Assembly: GCA_000733355.1 (NCBI GenBank) | Contig: JNVV01000009.1 | Span: forward strand, 191,152-255,151 | Reading direction: 5' to 3' | Length of the DNA stretch: 64,000 nt | From: Falciphora oryzae | Taxonomy: Eukaryota > Ascomycota > Sordariomycetes > Magnaporthales > Magnaporthaceae | Shown here: positions 9,717 through 22,300 of the stretch, piece after piece | How positions within the stretch are numbered: position 1 is the stretch's first letter | Layout: each line of letters begins with the position of its first letter | Position numbers and translations under genes: made by a program | Notes under the pieces: generated by a model | The model's input: the letters and a program-made list of their open reading frames with translations, nothing else | Told to the model about the DNA's origin: nothing | Database searches by the model: none

Positions 9717-11792
9717 ATGCGCTCACTCTACAGGCTCGTGGCGACGTGCCTGTCCGCCATCTTCCTAACGGCCCTACTCGCTGAGCCGGCCACAGCGCAG
9801 CAGTACCACGAGCAGCTCGTGCTGCGGCCCTTGCCCCTTTCCGCCCTCCTGGCCAGCTTCAACTTCCGCGCAAACACCACCATCGCCGATTTCGAGGCGC
9901 ACAACTACCGCTTCTTCCCAAGATCTGTCGCTCAGATCCTGCAGCATGCTGGCACCCGCGAGCTGCACCTGAGGTTTGCCCTCGGCCGCTGGGACGCCGA
10001 GAGCTGGGGCACCCGGCCATGGGACGGCACCCGCGAAGGCGGCACCGGTGTCGAGCTGTGGGCATGGCTTGAGGCCCCGACGGACGAGGAGTGAGCCCTG
10101 TCCCCTACCTCTGGACATAGATCGACTAGACACTGACCCTAAATCTGCCAGGGCCGACCAAAAATGGCTGACCCTCACCAACGCCCTGTCTGGCCTCTTC
10201 TGCGCCTCGCTCAACTTCATCGACGGCACCCGCACCACCCGACCCGCCATGTCCTTCACCCCCGAGGGCGACCACCCAAACGTCGCGGCGGCCAACATGC
10301 ACCTCCTCCACGGCACTCTACCCCGAGAGGTGGTCTGCACCGAGAACCTGACCCCCTTCCTGAAGCTCCTCCCGTGCAAAGGCAAGGCGGGGATCGCGTC
10401 GCTGCTGGATGGCCACAAGCTCTTCGACGCGTCCTGGCAAAGCATGGCTATCGACGTCCGGCCTGTGTGTCCTGAGGGCGGAGAGTGCGTTCTGGAAATC
10501 GAGCAGACTATCGACATGGTCCTCGACATGGACAGGTCCAAGCGGCCGCGGGGTACGCATCTGCTGGCTTCCTCTGTCCCCTATGCGCGTCACCGCTCTC
10601 AAGCCCCTGTCTGGCTCTCGCTGACACCTCCTGATACTTCTGCGTAGATAACCCGATTCCCCGACCCCCGCCCGCTCACGAGCTCAAGTGCGACACCTCA
10701 AAGGACTACCACAGCGACGATGCCTGCTTCCCTGCCGACTCGAACGCGCACCAGGACTGGACCTTGTCGCAAATCTTCGGCCGTACCATGAAAGGCACAT
10801 GCCCACTCTCTGACCCGGATAGCCGTCCAGTGTGCGTCGATGTGCCCAGCAGCCGCACCGTCTATGTTTCTGGGGGCATATACGAGTTCAAGGCCGCACA
10901 TTCCCGGTGTTTCACTGTCGAGCCTCACGCCGAGTTCGACATAATCCTGCCCCAGCCAGAGCAACAACAACAGGTGTCTGAGTTCGAGGCTAGCGGTATC
11001 GTGCAGCCTGAGGTTCCCGCACTCTACGCGGAGCGCAGCCTGACGGGCCATGGAGCCGAAAGAGGAGGCGTGCAGACCATTTTCACGAACCCGAGCCCTG
11101 ACGAAGATGTCGAGTTCGTCTACATGGAGACACTCCCATGGTTCATGCGCATCTACCTCCACACGCTCCAGGCGCGGGTCGCGAGCAGCGTCATTGGCAG
11201 CGGGCCTGGCGGCTCGTCGGACGGCAAGGCTATCCAGGAGATCTACTACCGCCCCGCGCGAGATCGCGCGCGCGGCACGCAGCTCGAGGTCCGCCTGCGC
11301 GTGCCACCCGCGTCGACCATGTTCCTGACGTACGACTTTGAGAAGTCCATTCTGCGCTACACCGAGTACCCGCCCGACGCTAACCGCGGCTTCGACGTCG
11401 CCGCCGCCGTCATCACCATCCTCAGGGGCGGCAGGAACACGACGACCTCGTCCATCACCACGGGCAGCAGCAAGAGGAGGGCCAACCTGAGGACGGCGTC
11501 GCTGCTCCTGAGCCTCCCGACGCCCGACTTCAGCATGCCGTACAATGTCATCATCTTCACATCGACGTGCGTAGCGCTCGCGTTCGGCGGCATGTTCAAC
11601 ATTCTGGTGCGCAGGTTCGTCGCGGCCGATGAGGGCCCCGAGCTGGGACTCGGGTCTGCCATCCAGAGGGTCAAGGAGAGGCTGCGGGCCAAGTTTGGAA
11701 AGGGGGCCGCGCCCAGCAACGACGCTGGGGTCGTTGATGAGAAGAGCGCACAGGAGTTGGAGCCTGAAAGAGAAGAGGGCGATTCGATATGA
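9717..11792 (+). CDS. gpi16: GPI transamidase subunit GPI16/PIG-T
   Basis: Three exons: 9717-10090, 10152-10552 and 10648-11792. They encode 639 residues, the usual size. A signal peptide (LYRLVATCLSAIFLTALLAEPATA) is followed by YHEQLVLRPLPLSALLASFNF, a conserved start of mature GPI16. Splicing of intron 1 yields EEADQKWLTLTNALSGLFCASLNFID, a strongly conserved block. Later WTLSQIFGRTMKGTCPL and FTNPSPDEDVEFVYMETLPWFMRIYLHTL are also family signatures. A single membrane helix near the C-terminus (MPYNVIIFTSTCVALAFGGMF) anchors it in the ER. GPI16 forms part of the complex with Gpi8 that attaches GPI anchors to proteins. I chose Met at 9717 because the signal peptide starts there, although the frame extends upstream. 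Confidence 0.95.
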
Positions 11793-12303
11793 TTACCTAC
11801 ATGTGGAGCGGTAGAAAACTCATCGGGAAAAGAAAAAGTAAAACGAGACATTGGCGGTGAGGCATGACATCCTCCTAAGAGGGCATCACCGGTATTCCTC
11901 ATCGGGCTTTGTACGTCTTCTAGGACCCAGGTTCCGGCCGGAAATAGCAACGACAATAAAAAGACCAAAGAAACAAGGAGAAATCGCCTCTGTACTTTTA
12001 CATTGTAACCATTCCTTGCCCTCGTTAGTTTAGGCTATCCCCTTGAGTGCCGTTGGGCTGCAAACTGCAGATCTTCCCTCTCGCCAACCACATATATTCT
12101 TCTAAGGATAAATCCAGTGATCGTTTTCCTATTCCAGGCATGGCTTTCCCATTTCAGCCAGTGCAGCCTAGCGGCACTCAATGGGGTGCTGGGTACTGGA
12201 AATAGGGCCAACAAATTCAAGATGTTGCTGGTCGGATCTTCTCGGTAACCAGGAAAATCCAAGCGCCCGGAACGTCCACCGTATGTGAGACGGATCCCAC
12301 AAG
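11793..12303. other. intergenic, convergent 3' ends
   Basis: Between the stop of GPI16 and the stop of the convergent kinase-fold gene. AT-richer than the flanking genes. No gene is supported. Confidence 0.45.
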
Positions 12304-13209
12304 TCAGTTGTCGCACGATGGGAAAAGAAACCCACGCAGGTGCCTGATGGCCAGCTTCCGCATGGCCTCCACCTCGCCCACAGCCTCCTTCTGGTCCCGC
12401 CACTCCTGATCCGACAAGCCCTCGGGCCTACGCTGGCAGCAGCCGAGGTCGACCACGAAGAGGCGGTACTCGCCGTCCCCGCCGGCCTGGTCCCTGGTGA
12501 CCATGATGTTCTCGGGCCGCGTGTCCCTGTTGAGCACGTCGGCGTCGTTGAAGACGGCACCCACCTTGTGGGCCGCCAGGTGCACGAGGTGCGGCCAGTG
12601 GTCCTCGTGGGCGTGGTAGGGGGCGTCTGACAGGCGGAAGCCGTCAATGTGCTGCATCAGGATCCCCCGCACGGTGAAGAGCTCGGGCGACTTGCCCAGG
12701 TCGACGTTGTCAAAGACCGGGTCGATGGGGTGGTGGGCGACCTTGCCGTAGAGCTTAGGGATGTGGACGCCCTGGTGCTCGCGCAGCATGTCGTAGGCGT
12801 CGAGCTCGAACTTGAGCTCGTCGTTGAGGTCCTCCTTGAGCGCGACCTCCTTCTCGGCGGCGCTGTAGGCCGCCCACTCCGAGTCCGGCCGGGTCGGGCT
12901 GTGGTACTTGGCCAGGAAGGACGGCAGCTCGCCCTTGCGTGAGAAGTCGAGTAGCTGGGCCTCGAGCTCGGGCGTGTAGTCTCCGAGCTCGTGCCGCTTG
13001 CGGTACTCGTAGGCGGTGCGGTTGTCATTGAGCTTCAGGAATGCCCGGTCGGGCAGGTTGAGGGAGGCAGGGCTCGAAAAGATATCGACCACCAGCGTGG
13101 CACTGAGAGTGAAGGTGTGAGGGATTGCGTGGATGCGGACCGCGATCTTCTCCCCGGAGGGATCAAAGATCAACTCGAGGACCTGTCCCGGCTCGTGCAT
13201 CTTGCTCAA
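12304..13209 (-). CDS. protein kinase-fold protein (atypical catalytic motifs)
   Basis: Single exon, 301 residues. A beta-rich N-terminus leads to DRAFLKLNDNR, where Lys could be the ATP-binding lysine, and FELDAYDMLREHQGVHIPKLYG, the alpha-C/beta-4 region of small fungal kinase-like proteins. RGILMQHIDGFRLSD gives the hinge. The catalytic loop reads VLNRDTRPENIMV, so Asn stands where His of HRD is usual, while Asp and the downstream Asn are kept. The metal-binding triad reads VVDLGCC, DLG instead of DFG. The fold therefore looks complete and may be active, resembling the fungus-specific kinase-like families related to aminoglycoside phosphotransferases more than classical Ser/Thr kinases. 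The substrate is unknown. A T tract of 25 lies about 150 bases upstream of the start. Confidence 0.75.
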   Translation of the reverse strand: MSKMHEPGQVLELIFDPSGEKIAVRIHAIPHTFTLSATLVVDIFSSPASLNLPDRAFLKLNDNRTAYEYRKRHELGDYTPELEAQLLDFSRKGELPSFLAKYHSPTRPDSEWAAYSAAEKEVALKEDLNDELKFELDAYDMLREHQGVHIPKLYGKVAHHPIDPVFDNVDLGKSPELFTVRGILMQHIDGFRLSDAPYHAHEDHWPHLVHLAAHKVGAVFNDADVLNRDTRPENIMVTRDQAGGDGEYRLFVVDLGCCQRRPEGLSDQEWRDQKEAVGEVEAMRKLAIRHLRGFLFPSCDN

Positions 13210-15487
13210 GTTGTTTGGTTGTTCTTGTAGGAGGTGGTCTTGGGGTTGAGTTGTGGATTGATGGCCGTTGCAGGTTTGATGGAACTTTCAAAACAAACTG
13301 GCAACGAGAGGAGAAGAGGAGGTCGTGTTTTGTGGCACGCGTCCTTTTTTGATTCCTTTTTTTTTTTTTTTTTTTTTTTTTGATACCTGTCACCCGAACT
13401 TCCAAACTTGTGAGCGTCAACAGCTGCCAGCAACAACAAAGCGGGGCACGGTTGCCTAAACGCACGTGATTCCACCGATGTCTTCCAGTGAAGTCTGTGC
13501 CACGGTTGATTTGATAGTGAATTGGGTTTATATGTCTATCTCCATATCGGTGTTTATTTCGTTTGATGGGTGCTCCAGTTAGTCAGCGTTGAGATGAACT
13601 TGGGAGGGCTGCTGGGTTACTCATGACTAGGAACTATAACGATAGAAAACAGAAACTTCATTGGCTCCGCACCACATTCATACACTTGAAACTCAGTATT
13701 AGGGGCCAAGGTATAAGCTTGACGATCTTGCGGGAAGAGAAATATGGTTGCATCTAACGTCTGAGCTTATGGAAGGAACTAATGAGTTAACACGTTCTAC
13801 TGTCTCGATACTCACATGATGGCTTTTATAGGCATAAGTGGTAATTATCAGCTACTGAGGAGCAAGTATCGTGATGTCCCTAGTTATCCAAGACTCGAGA
13901 CGAGCCTCCTTGCTTCACGAAGAGGATTCTCTCCAGGAAATGAGCCTGAGACGCAACCAGACCAGCTGACTAATTACAGGGCTAAATGTTGGGAATAGAC
14001 TGTCTTTATATGGACACTGGAGACGAGGTTCTCTTTGGAACATCTGAAAAGATTGCCCGACCAGAATGGAAGTCAACTAGGCCAAATATTCGAGGCATGG
14101 CTGCTTCTATTAGCAATACATGTTTGGGGGTGGTGTCATTATAGGTATTGGTGAGGTTCCTCGGGTTCTTCGGGCCACATGTTGCACCTGCGCAATTCTG
14201 GAAATCTGGCAGGACTTTCGAACTGTAACATTGAGCCACCAAAGCTGTCAACTGGTCTATGAAGCTTTGACTCCTATGTGTGCACGTGCGATTTCCTCGC
14301 GGCCTAGGAGTCGGGAAGCACTCCTTTCCACCCGAGCTTTGCTCGGAGAGGATGGATGTAAAGCAAAACTCATTTTTGCCAGGGTAATCCCTGAGGGATT
14401 CACAGGCACCTGGTTCATAAGCAAGAGAGGCAATGAGTCAAGATTGAGAGATTGGCTCCTTGTGACATATCCCGTCGATAAGATTGGCGGCAGCTGGCAG
14501 CACCGCGGATGTGCGGCACGATTGCTTTTCGTGTGGTGCTCAGGGGGCAAACCAGACTAGCGGGACGCTAAGGAGAACCGCAGGCCGCTATTGCCTCAGG
14601 TCGACGCCTTGGCACATTCAGCTTCACCGCAAAGGCGCGCGCGCGCTATTTCCTGTCCGAATCCGTGCCGGGTTCCCGCTATTAGCCCCAGCTCCTTCGT
14701 CCCTTGCGTCTGCCGCTCGAAACGCCACAATTTCAGGCCTGACAGGAGAACATCGTCTCCCGTCTGCCCCGGCTGGGGATCCAGAACCCAGCCAGCCTCT
14801 TTGACCTGCCGAGTCCCTGAAAATGTACCGCGAGGGGGACCTGCGTCGCGTGGGATGTCTTGAACGGTCGTGGCTGAGAGGCTCTGTGTTTATTTATGGC
14901 ACTGCCGGGGTGTTTGGTTAGTTTCCGAGAGTGCGAGCACGAATGCAGCTTGTTATTGCAGGTGTCATCGACCATGTTTCCGGTGCCGTCCCGTGTGAAA
15001 CAAGCTGATGGCGCGGGCTTGGCGGGGTGTTATAACGACGACAACAGGCGACCTTGACATGGGCGACGAGATGTTTGTCGTCGTGTGCTTGCCTGGCCGC
15101 GCAGGGCTATGGGAGATCAGAAGACTTGGCAGCAATGTTCTGGACTGCTCGGAATGGGCCCCTAACGCGGTCGGTGTTGCGCCCGCGGTCGATCATCGCC
15201 GGGTGGCGAGGTTTCCTGGGGGTGTCCTGCAGATGATGTGCGGCGGCTCCTGCCACGTCGAGACAGCGTGGGGTCAATATTGGCGGCAGCTCTGCCGAGA
15301 GATGCTGGTCGGCGGAGGAGCAAGACGGATAAACCTCTCCAGGCAGGTGGTTGAGCAGTGATATGCTATATAACGCGGCGTCGTCACTGACTTGGAGACA
15401 CACATTCAGCCCACAGAGAGACCGACGACGGCGGCCAGGCCATCCCAAGCCGCAAGCGACGGCGTTGCCTCCTCGTGCCCGTTAACT

Positions 15488-15669
15488 CCATTTTTGGAAA
15501 CACGCTCTGGGGACGTGCTGATCAGATGCTACCGGTTAATTTGCTCCGGTGGAGAGTGGGGGTTAGGTGGACGACTACAAGTGGTGGCAGGTGGTTGTCG
15601 GTTCGCACGCAAACCCCTTTTCCTCTCCTGGGCAGCGTTGCGATTATCCGCGCGCTTGCAGAGGAGTCA
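15488..15669 (+). repeat. dispersed repeat, copy 1
   Basis: The interval aligns along its whole length, with small indels, to 55915-56095 in the same orientation. Both begin CCATTTTTGGAAACACGCT, share GGACGTGCTGAT, GGGGGTTAGGTGGACGAC and GATTATC/TGATTATCTG-like blocks, and end near GCGCTTGCAGAGG. In this copy an A run of 28 follows about 55 bases after the end of homology. It encodes nothing recognisable. Confidence 0.8.
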
Positions 15670-15722
15670 ATCACAGAATTGGCGAAGGGAGGCAGAGAAG
15701 CACAGCGGAAAGACAGGTTCCG

Positions 15723-15750
15723 AAAAAAAAAAAAAAAAAAAAAAAAAAAA
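15723..15750 (+). repeat. poly(A) tract of 28
   Basis: An uninterrupted A run 55 bases downstream of dispersed-repeat copy 1. It could be the tail of a retroposed sequence or a simple homopolymer expansion. Other long A or T runs lie at 13357-13381 and 30000-30019. Confidence 0.8.
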
Positions 15751-18700
15751 CACGCAAAAGAAGCAAACATTCATCTCGGCTCGTTGCCGCTTCGGGAGCA
15801 AAGTGTGTCCCAAGCAATCTTTGGTGCTGTGCGGAGTGGGGGGCACGCGTGCATGGGGTATCGTGGTTCGTGAACCTCTGGATCCCTTGCTCTCGGGTAG
15901 TGACCAGCTGACGCCCGACGGCAGCTGAGGCCCCGGGTTGGCAATGAAGGATTGACGGGAGGTTCTAGGCCGACGGAAGCAATCGCATGAAATAACACGA
16001 AGAAAATATTGAAGACCTGTTTGGCAGGCAAACTGGCAGCAGCAAGTTGCCATCGATTAATCACCAAACCGATAGTTGGCAACGGGAGTCTACGACTCGT
16101 CTAGACCTGCTGATCCGATCGGGAGCGCCCCTTTTCCGTTGAAAGCACTGACACGAGCAGGCGGAAGACGGTGTGGAAGTGGCTGACGCCAGCTCGTGCG
16201 GGGGCGTCTGCAGGGCTACAGGGCATGCAAACACAGGGATCATCAGCGATGGCGGGATGACAATTTCTCCAAACTTCGTTCTCGCCGCATGCGTCTGGTG
16301 CCATCTGACGATTTGGCCTGGATGGGCATCTGATGACTGCCACGACGCAGTAATCAGCAGTCGACAGAGGTCGAGGCAGACGCGACCCTCTTGTGCCCCA
16401 ACGGGCCGACTTTCCCATCGCTTCTCGATGGTCGCTTGGCAGCCCATAGTCGAGGAGGAAAAGTATTCCTCGTCCCGATTGATCAATGCTGTGTAGCCGT
16501 ACCATGACTGGTATGCTTGCAGGAGCATGCAAATGCAATGGAACTTTGCGTTGGGGGAGAGTTCCCCAAAGGGGCAAATTGACGAGAGCGGGGATTAGCC
16601 GACAGGGCGGTGCTGGGCCTCCACGCGTCCAACATCGAACGCACAGGCGTCCGGCTGGTCGGTGATATTCAAGCTTTCCAACACCTGGCCACTTGTTACC
16701 TGGTCTGGAAAGAAAGGCCTGGTCACGGTGGTACCCTTCGTGGACACGCTCGTAAAAGCACTATACTTTTCATCATGGCAATTAGTAGGTGTACGAGCCG
16801 GGAGGCCTACGCAGTGCAGGCAGACTTCGCAGCCAATTTGCACTAAGCGCACAAGCCCATGTTCGTCATCCCGATTTCGGCGTGCTCCTAGCGTGGGCGA
16901 GGCTCTGTTCGTTCGATCCTCGTTCGATACTCTAGCCCGGTTCTCTGGCGCCGCCTGTGATGTGGCCGCTCAACCGGTTTCCGCACTCGACCCAGCCCGA
17001 TGGGAAAATGAAATGGGATTCTATTTGTGGTTTTATTTTTAGCCGGTATTTCGATGTTGTTTGGTTTGATCGATAGATATCACCACTTCATCCCAAATGG
17101 ATTTGCTCGCTCCACCTCCTGCAGTCACAGCATTGGGTAACGATCCGCAATTTCTGGGCTTTGCTACCGCAGGATCCATCGCCGCCCCTGGGCACCTGCA
17201 CAGCGGAGCATCTTGGCCCTCGCTTGCGGTCAAGGCTCGGACTGACTGATGTGCGTCAGGGGGGCTGGCAGGCTTCCAGCGGCCTGGGGTCGCATCACAA
17301 GAGGGGCGCAAGGCCTTGACAGGGTGACGGGCTCTCCATCCTGTCACCGTGTCACCCAAGTCATTGATGCGTTCGTCGCTGTCAACCGCATCGAAGATCT
17401 TGCCCCAAACACTGAGAATCACTCCAACATCCCTACCAGGCGAGGATCACCAATGCGGGGGCGTCGGTGCTACCTGGCGGACATTTCCGCGATAAACAAT
17501 ATTTGGGATGCGACGGGTGCGCTACTGGGAAAAAGTATCTGTGCTGCGGCTGCTGGTGCCGTCTCGGCATTTTGCTACCTCTAGGCACTTGGCCCCAGGA
17601 GACGCGCCCGCACAGCAATTCATGATACGAGAGGGCGTGATATCGGGTGATGGCAGAGCCAAGGCGGACCGCAGATACGGAGGCCGCAGGAAGGCGACTG
17701 CGCACGCAAGAAAAAGAAGGAATGAAAAATGACAGAAATGCAGCAGCGCAAACAGCGGATGGTCACACCAACCGAATGATGTGGCGGCATCGCGAGGGAG
17801 GAGGAAAACATGCAGCCGGGAAGCAATCAATATTGGGCAAGCAGCACGGCAATTCAGATCATTGCAGGCGCAACTGTTGCAAACCCAGTGACTTCATCGT
17901 CCATGTGGTTGCGCCGCCACAGAGCTGGAATTGGGGCGCTGCCTAGCCGAATTGGGACAAGGCGGCCGCGTACCTGGCAGGAACCAACGCATTGCTTGCC
18001 GCTTCAATTTTCCGCACCTTTTCTTTTTTCGTCGCGCAGCTGGCTCGCTCCAGCCTAGAGTGCCGTCGCACCCGAAGCGCTCAAGCAATATGCGCCGACA
18101 CGGATTTCTGTGCGACAACCAACGCTCAGCTATCGAGTGTTGGCGTTGTTCCATCCCTATGCGTCGTCAGCACACGGGCTGAAAGGATGTCCCGCCCGCT
18201 TCGTCGCATGCTGTTGCTCATTTCGTGCCTGCGGCTGCTGTCCAAGCCCTGTCGACAGGGCCTCAGCTGTGCTCTGCAGAGACAGGCCTGAATTACTGAC
18301 TCCGTCCATGATGATTGACCGTAAGACAGACAGCTCGGCGCCTGGCTCTCATGGAGGAAGACCAGGAAGACCGTGGGCAGACCCCGCAGACTGGCCGCTC
18401 CCAGAGGCCACCACCAACGCAGCGCGCCAAGGTCTCGTGCGACCAAGGGCTGAGATGGAAGTTTTGGGGATTTCGTCGTCCGCGGATGGGATGCAACACA
18501 GCGTCAACAACTTACACGGCAGGACAGAAAAAAGAGCGAAACGCGGGTGGCTATTGGAAGCACGGCCGGCCATGTCCATCCCGCCGCCAACATGGCGCGA
18601 GGGGCAGGGAACAGGGGATATCCACCCCCGGTGCGCCTTAGCCTGGTGTTCCTGGAAAGCGCCCACTTGCTTGCGTTGATCCCTCTTGGGGAATCTCCTT

Positions 18701-19346
18701 TTTTTTTTTTTCTTTTTTTCTTTTTTCTTCCTGCGCCCACACCTGCCTGCCGACCCCTGCAATAATTTCCAATGCCTGATTGCAAGGGGACGTAGCTTCA
18801 CCCTGCGTGTTGTGGCCTAGCGCTCGGCTTGGCTGCAGGCGATCCATCCAGTTCGGCCCAGGCGGACGAGCCCCCCAACGAGGAACCCACCGCGCTCGTC
18901 CAAGGGGTCGTGTCCGGAGACTCTGCCCGGCCGCGGGCCTCATTTATGAAGCGGAAGATAGCGCCCTCCTCGACCTCACCTGTCCGCCCCTCCTTCTGGA
19001 CCCTCCTCCCAAGGTCTGCACTGCAACCTTCCTGCCGCTTGGCTCCGCGTCGACGGCGCCGACATTCGTTTAGTCTTCTAGACCTTTTTAATCCAGTCAC
19101 TCTTTTACTGGTCTTTTCCCGCACTCTTTAATCCAGGGCACTGTCGCCATCGCAGTCCCTGCCACTCGCTTGAAACCCGACTGCTTTCTTCCAGGACCCG
19201 GAAGGTTAATAGGCTCGCGGGATTCACTTCCTGTCCCGAGCCGTGGCTCCGCAAGAGCAACGACAAGCCTCGCACGCGGCTGATCACTGCGATATTGTCC
19301 AAGCAGACTCATCTCCATACGCACCGGAGATCACCAGCCCGTCACC

Positions 19347-22300
19347 ATGGCGGCGCGGGGGTTCCTCCGAGTGCTGGGCGCCATGTCCATGGTGTTCAGC
19401 CTCGGTAACTGCCTCGCCTCCACCGATACCATCACATGGGGTGGAGACAACTCGAGGGCCGGATACCAGCCGTAGGTTTTCCTGAAACAGGATATCACCT
19501 ATTCTTGGAGCAGCGCGGATTGCTCCTGGATTGGAGGGCAAGGATGAAGGAGCAGAGGAGGCCATGGGCTGCGCCGATAGTGGACGGCGCGGCGTGGCGG
19601 TGCAAACAAACGGTGACTAACGTTGGGATTCGACGCCGCCCGCAGGAACAAGAACATGGATCCTGCTGTCGTCGCGAGCAGCGACTTCGGCCAGATCTTC
19701 GAGATCAAGCTCCCCGGAAACTACGGCGGTGAGCAGGAGGAGTTCTTCTCGATGCCTCTGGTCTACACCCCTGGCAACGACGAGAACGGACGGCAGTTTC
19801 TGTACCTGGCCACGACGCAGAACAACGTGTACAAGCTTGACGCCAAGACGGGTGAAATCCTCGCGAGGAAGAACCTGGGTATTCCGTTCCTGTCGAGGGA
19901 CCTGAACACGACCGATCTCGGGTAAGTTGTCGGACACGGCATGGTAGTGCATGCGGTGCGACGCGAAATTGGCTACTATGTCTCCGTGCCTGGCTCTCAC
20001 ATGGCGCTACCCCGCAAACGTTAGCGGTCTTTATCGCCGTTGAGGAGTTGACCGCCACGCAGCCGGGGTTCAGGTTAATTTCGGAGTCGGCTAACCTCGC
20101 CCCTACCACACATAGCTTCTGCTACGACATCACTCCTCACGTTGGTATCATCGGCACTGGTGTTATCGACCCTGCCACCGACACCCTGTACCTCGCGGTC
20201 AAGACCTACTCGGACCAGACCCGGCTGTACGAGCCTCAGGGCCGCCCCAACGGCCGGTACAACATCCACGCCCTCGACGTCAACACTCTGGAGTCGCGCC
20301 CGAACTTTCCCATCAACTTTGAGGGTCAGGATGCGCGCAACAACATCGGCCGTCCCTTTAACGGTGGTATGCACAACCAGAGGCCCGGCATGCTGCACCC
20401 TGCGGGAAGCCAGTTCATCTACGTTGCATTCGGTTCTCACTGTGTGCTCTACAACTTCACTGGCCGCATCATCGGATTCGACAAGTCTTCTGGAAAGCTC
20501 GTGGAGCACTTCGCTACGCTTGGCCAGGATGTGCGCAGCCCGACCAAGGGTGCCGGTATTTGGATGTCGGGCGGTGGCCTGGCCTCCGATGACAAGGGCT
20601 CCATGTTCTACGCCACTGGCAACGGCTACGCCTCGCAGCTTCACGACATCCCAGTCAGCGGCCGCAGCCCGCCCACCGCGCTTGAGGAGGCCGTGGTTCA
20701 CCACACAATCCTGGAGAACGGCACGCTGAACGTGGTCGACTTCTTCATGCCCGAGGAGAAGGAGGAGCTTGACGGTGCTGACAACGATTTGGGAACGAGC
20801 CCTTTCGAGCTTCTGCCGTCTCAGTTTTCTTGTGGTAGCGTCCGCCGCATCGGTGTCGTCACCGGCAAGACTGGCTGGACCTACTTCCTCAACCTGGATG
20901 ACCTTGGTGGCTACCGCACCAACACTCCATTCCCCCAGCCCAAGGGCTCGCGCGACCGTATTCTCGGCAAGATCAAGCAGCTGAACTCGGTCTACGCCGG
21001 TGCTGGTGTCTACCCTGGCGAGGGCGGCTACATCTACATCCCCGTCATCAACAACCCCACCACTGTCATCAAGTTTACCTGCGCCGGTGGTGTCCCCTCG
21101 TTCGCCAAGGTCGGTGAGACCCCTGAGAGGAACGGTGGTATCCTTGGTATCAGCCACGGCACGGTCACCTCGCTCAACGGACAGCCCGGAACCGGTCTGC
21201 TCTGGACCACTGACGTGCGCAGCGACTTCCCATCGGGCGCGTCTATCAAGGTCCACGAGGCCATCCCCGGACCCGACGGCAAGCTCAAGCTCATCAAGGG
21301 CTTCAAGCTGAACAACATCAAGAAGTTCACCCGCGCTGTTCTTGGCAACGGTATCCTCTACGTCCCCAGCCAAGGCACCATCACCGCCTATGGTGCTCCG
21401 ACCAGCTCGCCGCTCAACTGCACGGGTGCCGGTTCCTTTGGAAAGATCGATGTCGGTGTCGACGCTCCCGAGAAGACCGTTACCTGCGTGGCCAAGATTG
21501 CCACCACCGTCAACAGCGCTTCTCTGACCTCCACCGAGTATTCTCTCGTTGATATGCCGCAGCTCCCTGTCACCGTGGCGGCCAACGCGCAGTTCACTTT
21601 CAAGGTCCACTACAAGGCAACGAATGTTGGAAACTCTACTGGCACAATTGTGCTTGGGACTACCAACAGCGCTGGAGGTTACAGTAAAACGACGTCTGTC
21701 CGTGTGAGCGGCACCGCTGAGAGCTCCGGTCCGCTGTTGTTCGTCCAGCCCAGTAGCCTCAGCTTCACTCAGGTTACGCTCGGCTCTGGACCTACTTCTC
21801 AGAGCGTCATGATCTCTAACCTGGGCAAGAGTGCTCTTGCGATCCAGAGCATGCAGTTCTCGCTCGTTGGACCCCAGGGCCCCTTCGTCGAGCCCACCAA
21901 CACCCCGGCCCAGCCTGGCAGCAACGGCACTGCGGGAACTGCCAGCACCAGCCAGGTCGGCCACTTCACCTTCTCCAACCTCCCGTCGACATCCATGGAT
22001 CCCGAGTCGCAGCAGGTTGCGTCGGTCATCTTCGACCCCAGCGAAATCGGCAACTTCACTGCCTACTGCATCATGACCACCAGCGGCGGGAGCGCCGTCA
22101 TCAGTGTCACTGCTGGTACCGGCGCCGCGCCCGTCGCTGTCCTGGAGTGGGAGAAGGCCGACGGATCCGGCTGGGTCACCTGGAGCAAGAACTCGTCGCT
22201 CAGCTTCGGCAGGGTTCTGCAGAACACCGAGAAGGGCCTTAAGCTGCGTCTCCGCAACGGCTCGCCGCCTGGCTCTCTTCCGCTGCGCATCACCATCTCT

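Larger units (their letters stand above)
13210..19346. other. 6.1-kb region without recognisable genes
   Basis: No frame shows a family signature, plausible splice structure or signal peptide worth calling. It contains a T run at 13357-13381, an A run at 15723-15750, a T/C tract at about 18696-18733, and one copy of a dispersed repeat at 15488-15669. The last part presumably carries the promoter of the WSC-domain gene starting at 19347. It could also hold a non-coding RNA or decayed mobile DNA. I cannot tell which. Confidence 0.5.

Noticed and set aside
15723..15750. Poly(A) tract as proof of a LINE/SINE insertion
   Set aside because: It lies 55 bases past the shared repeat, the second copy has no tail, and similar homopolymers occur elsewhere without repeats. 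No target-site duplication is obvious.
18110..18679. Open frame of 189 codons in the gene-empty region
   Set aside because: Arg/Pro/Ser-rich with no family match, overlapping other equally long frames on both strands.
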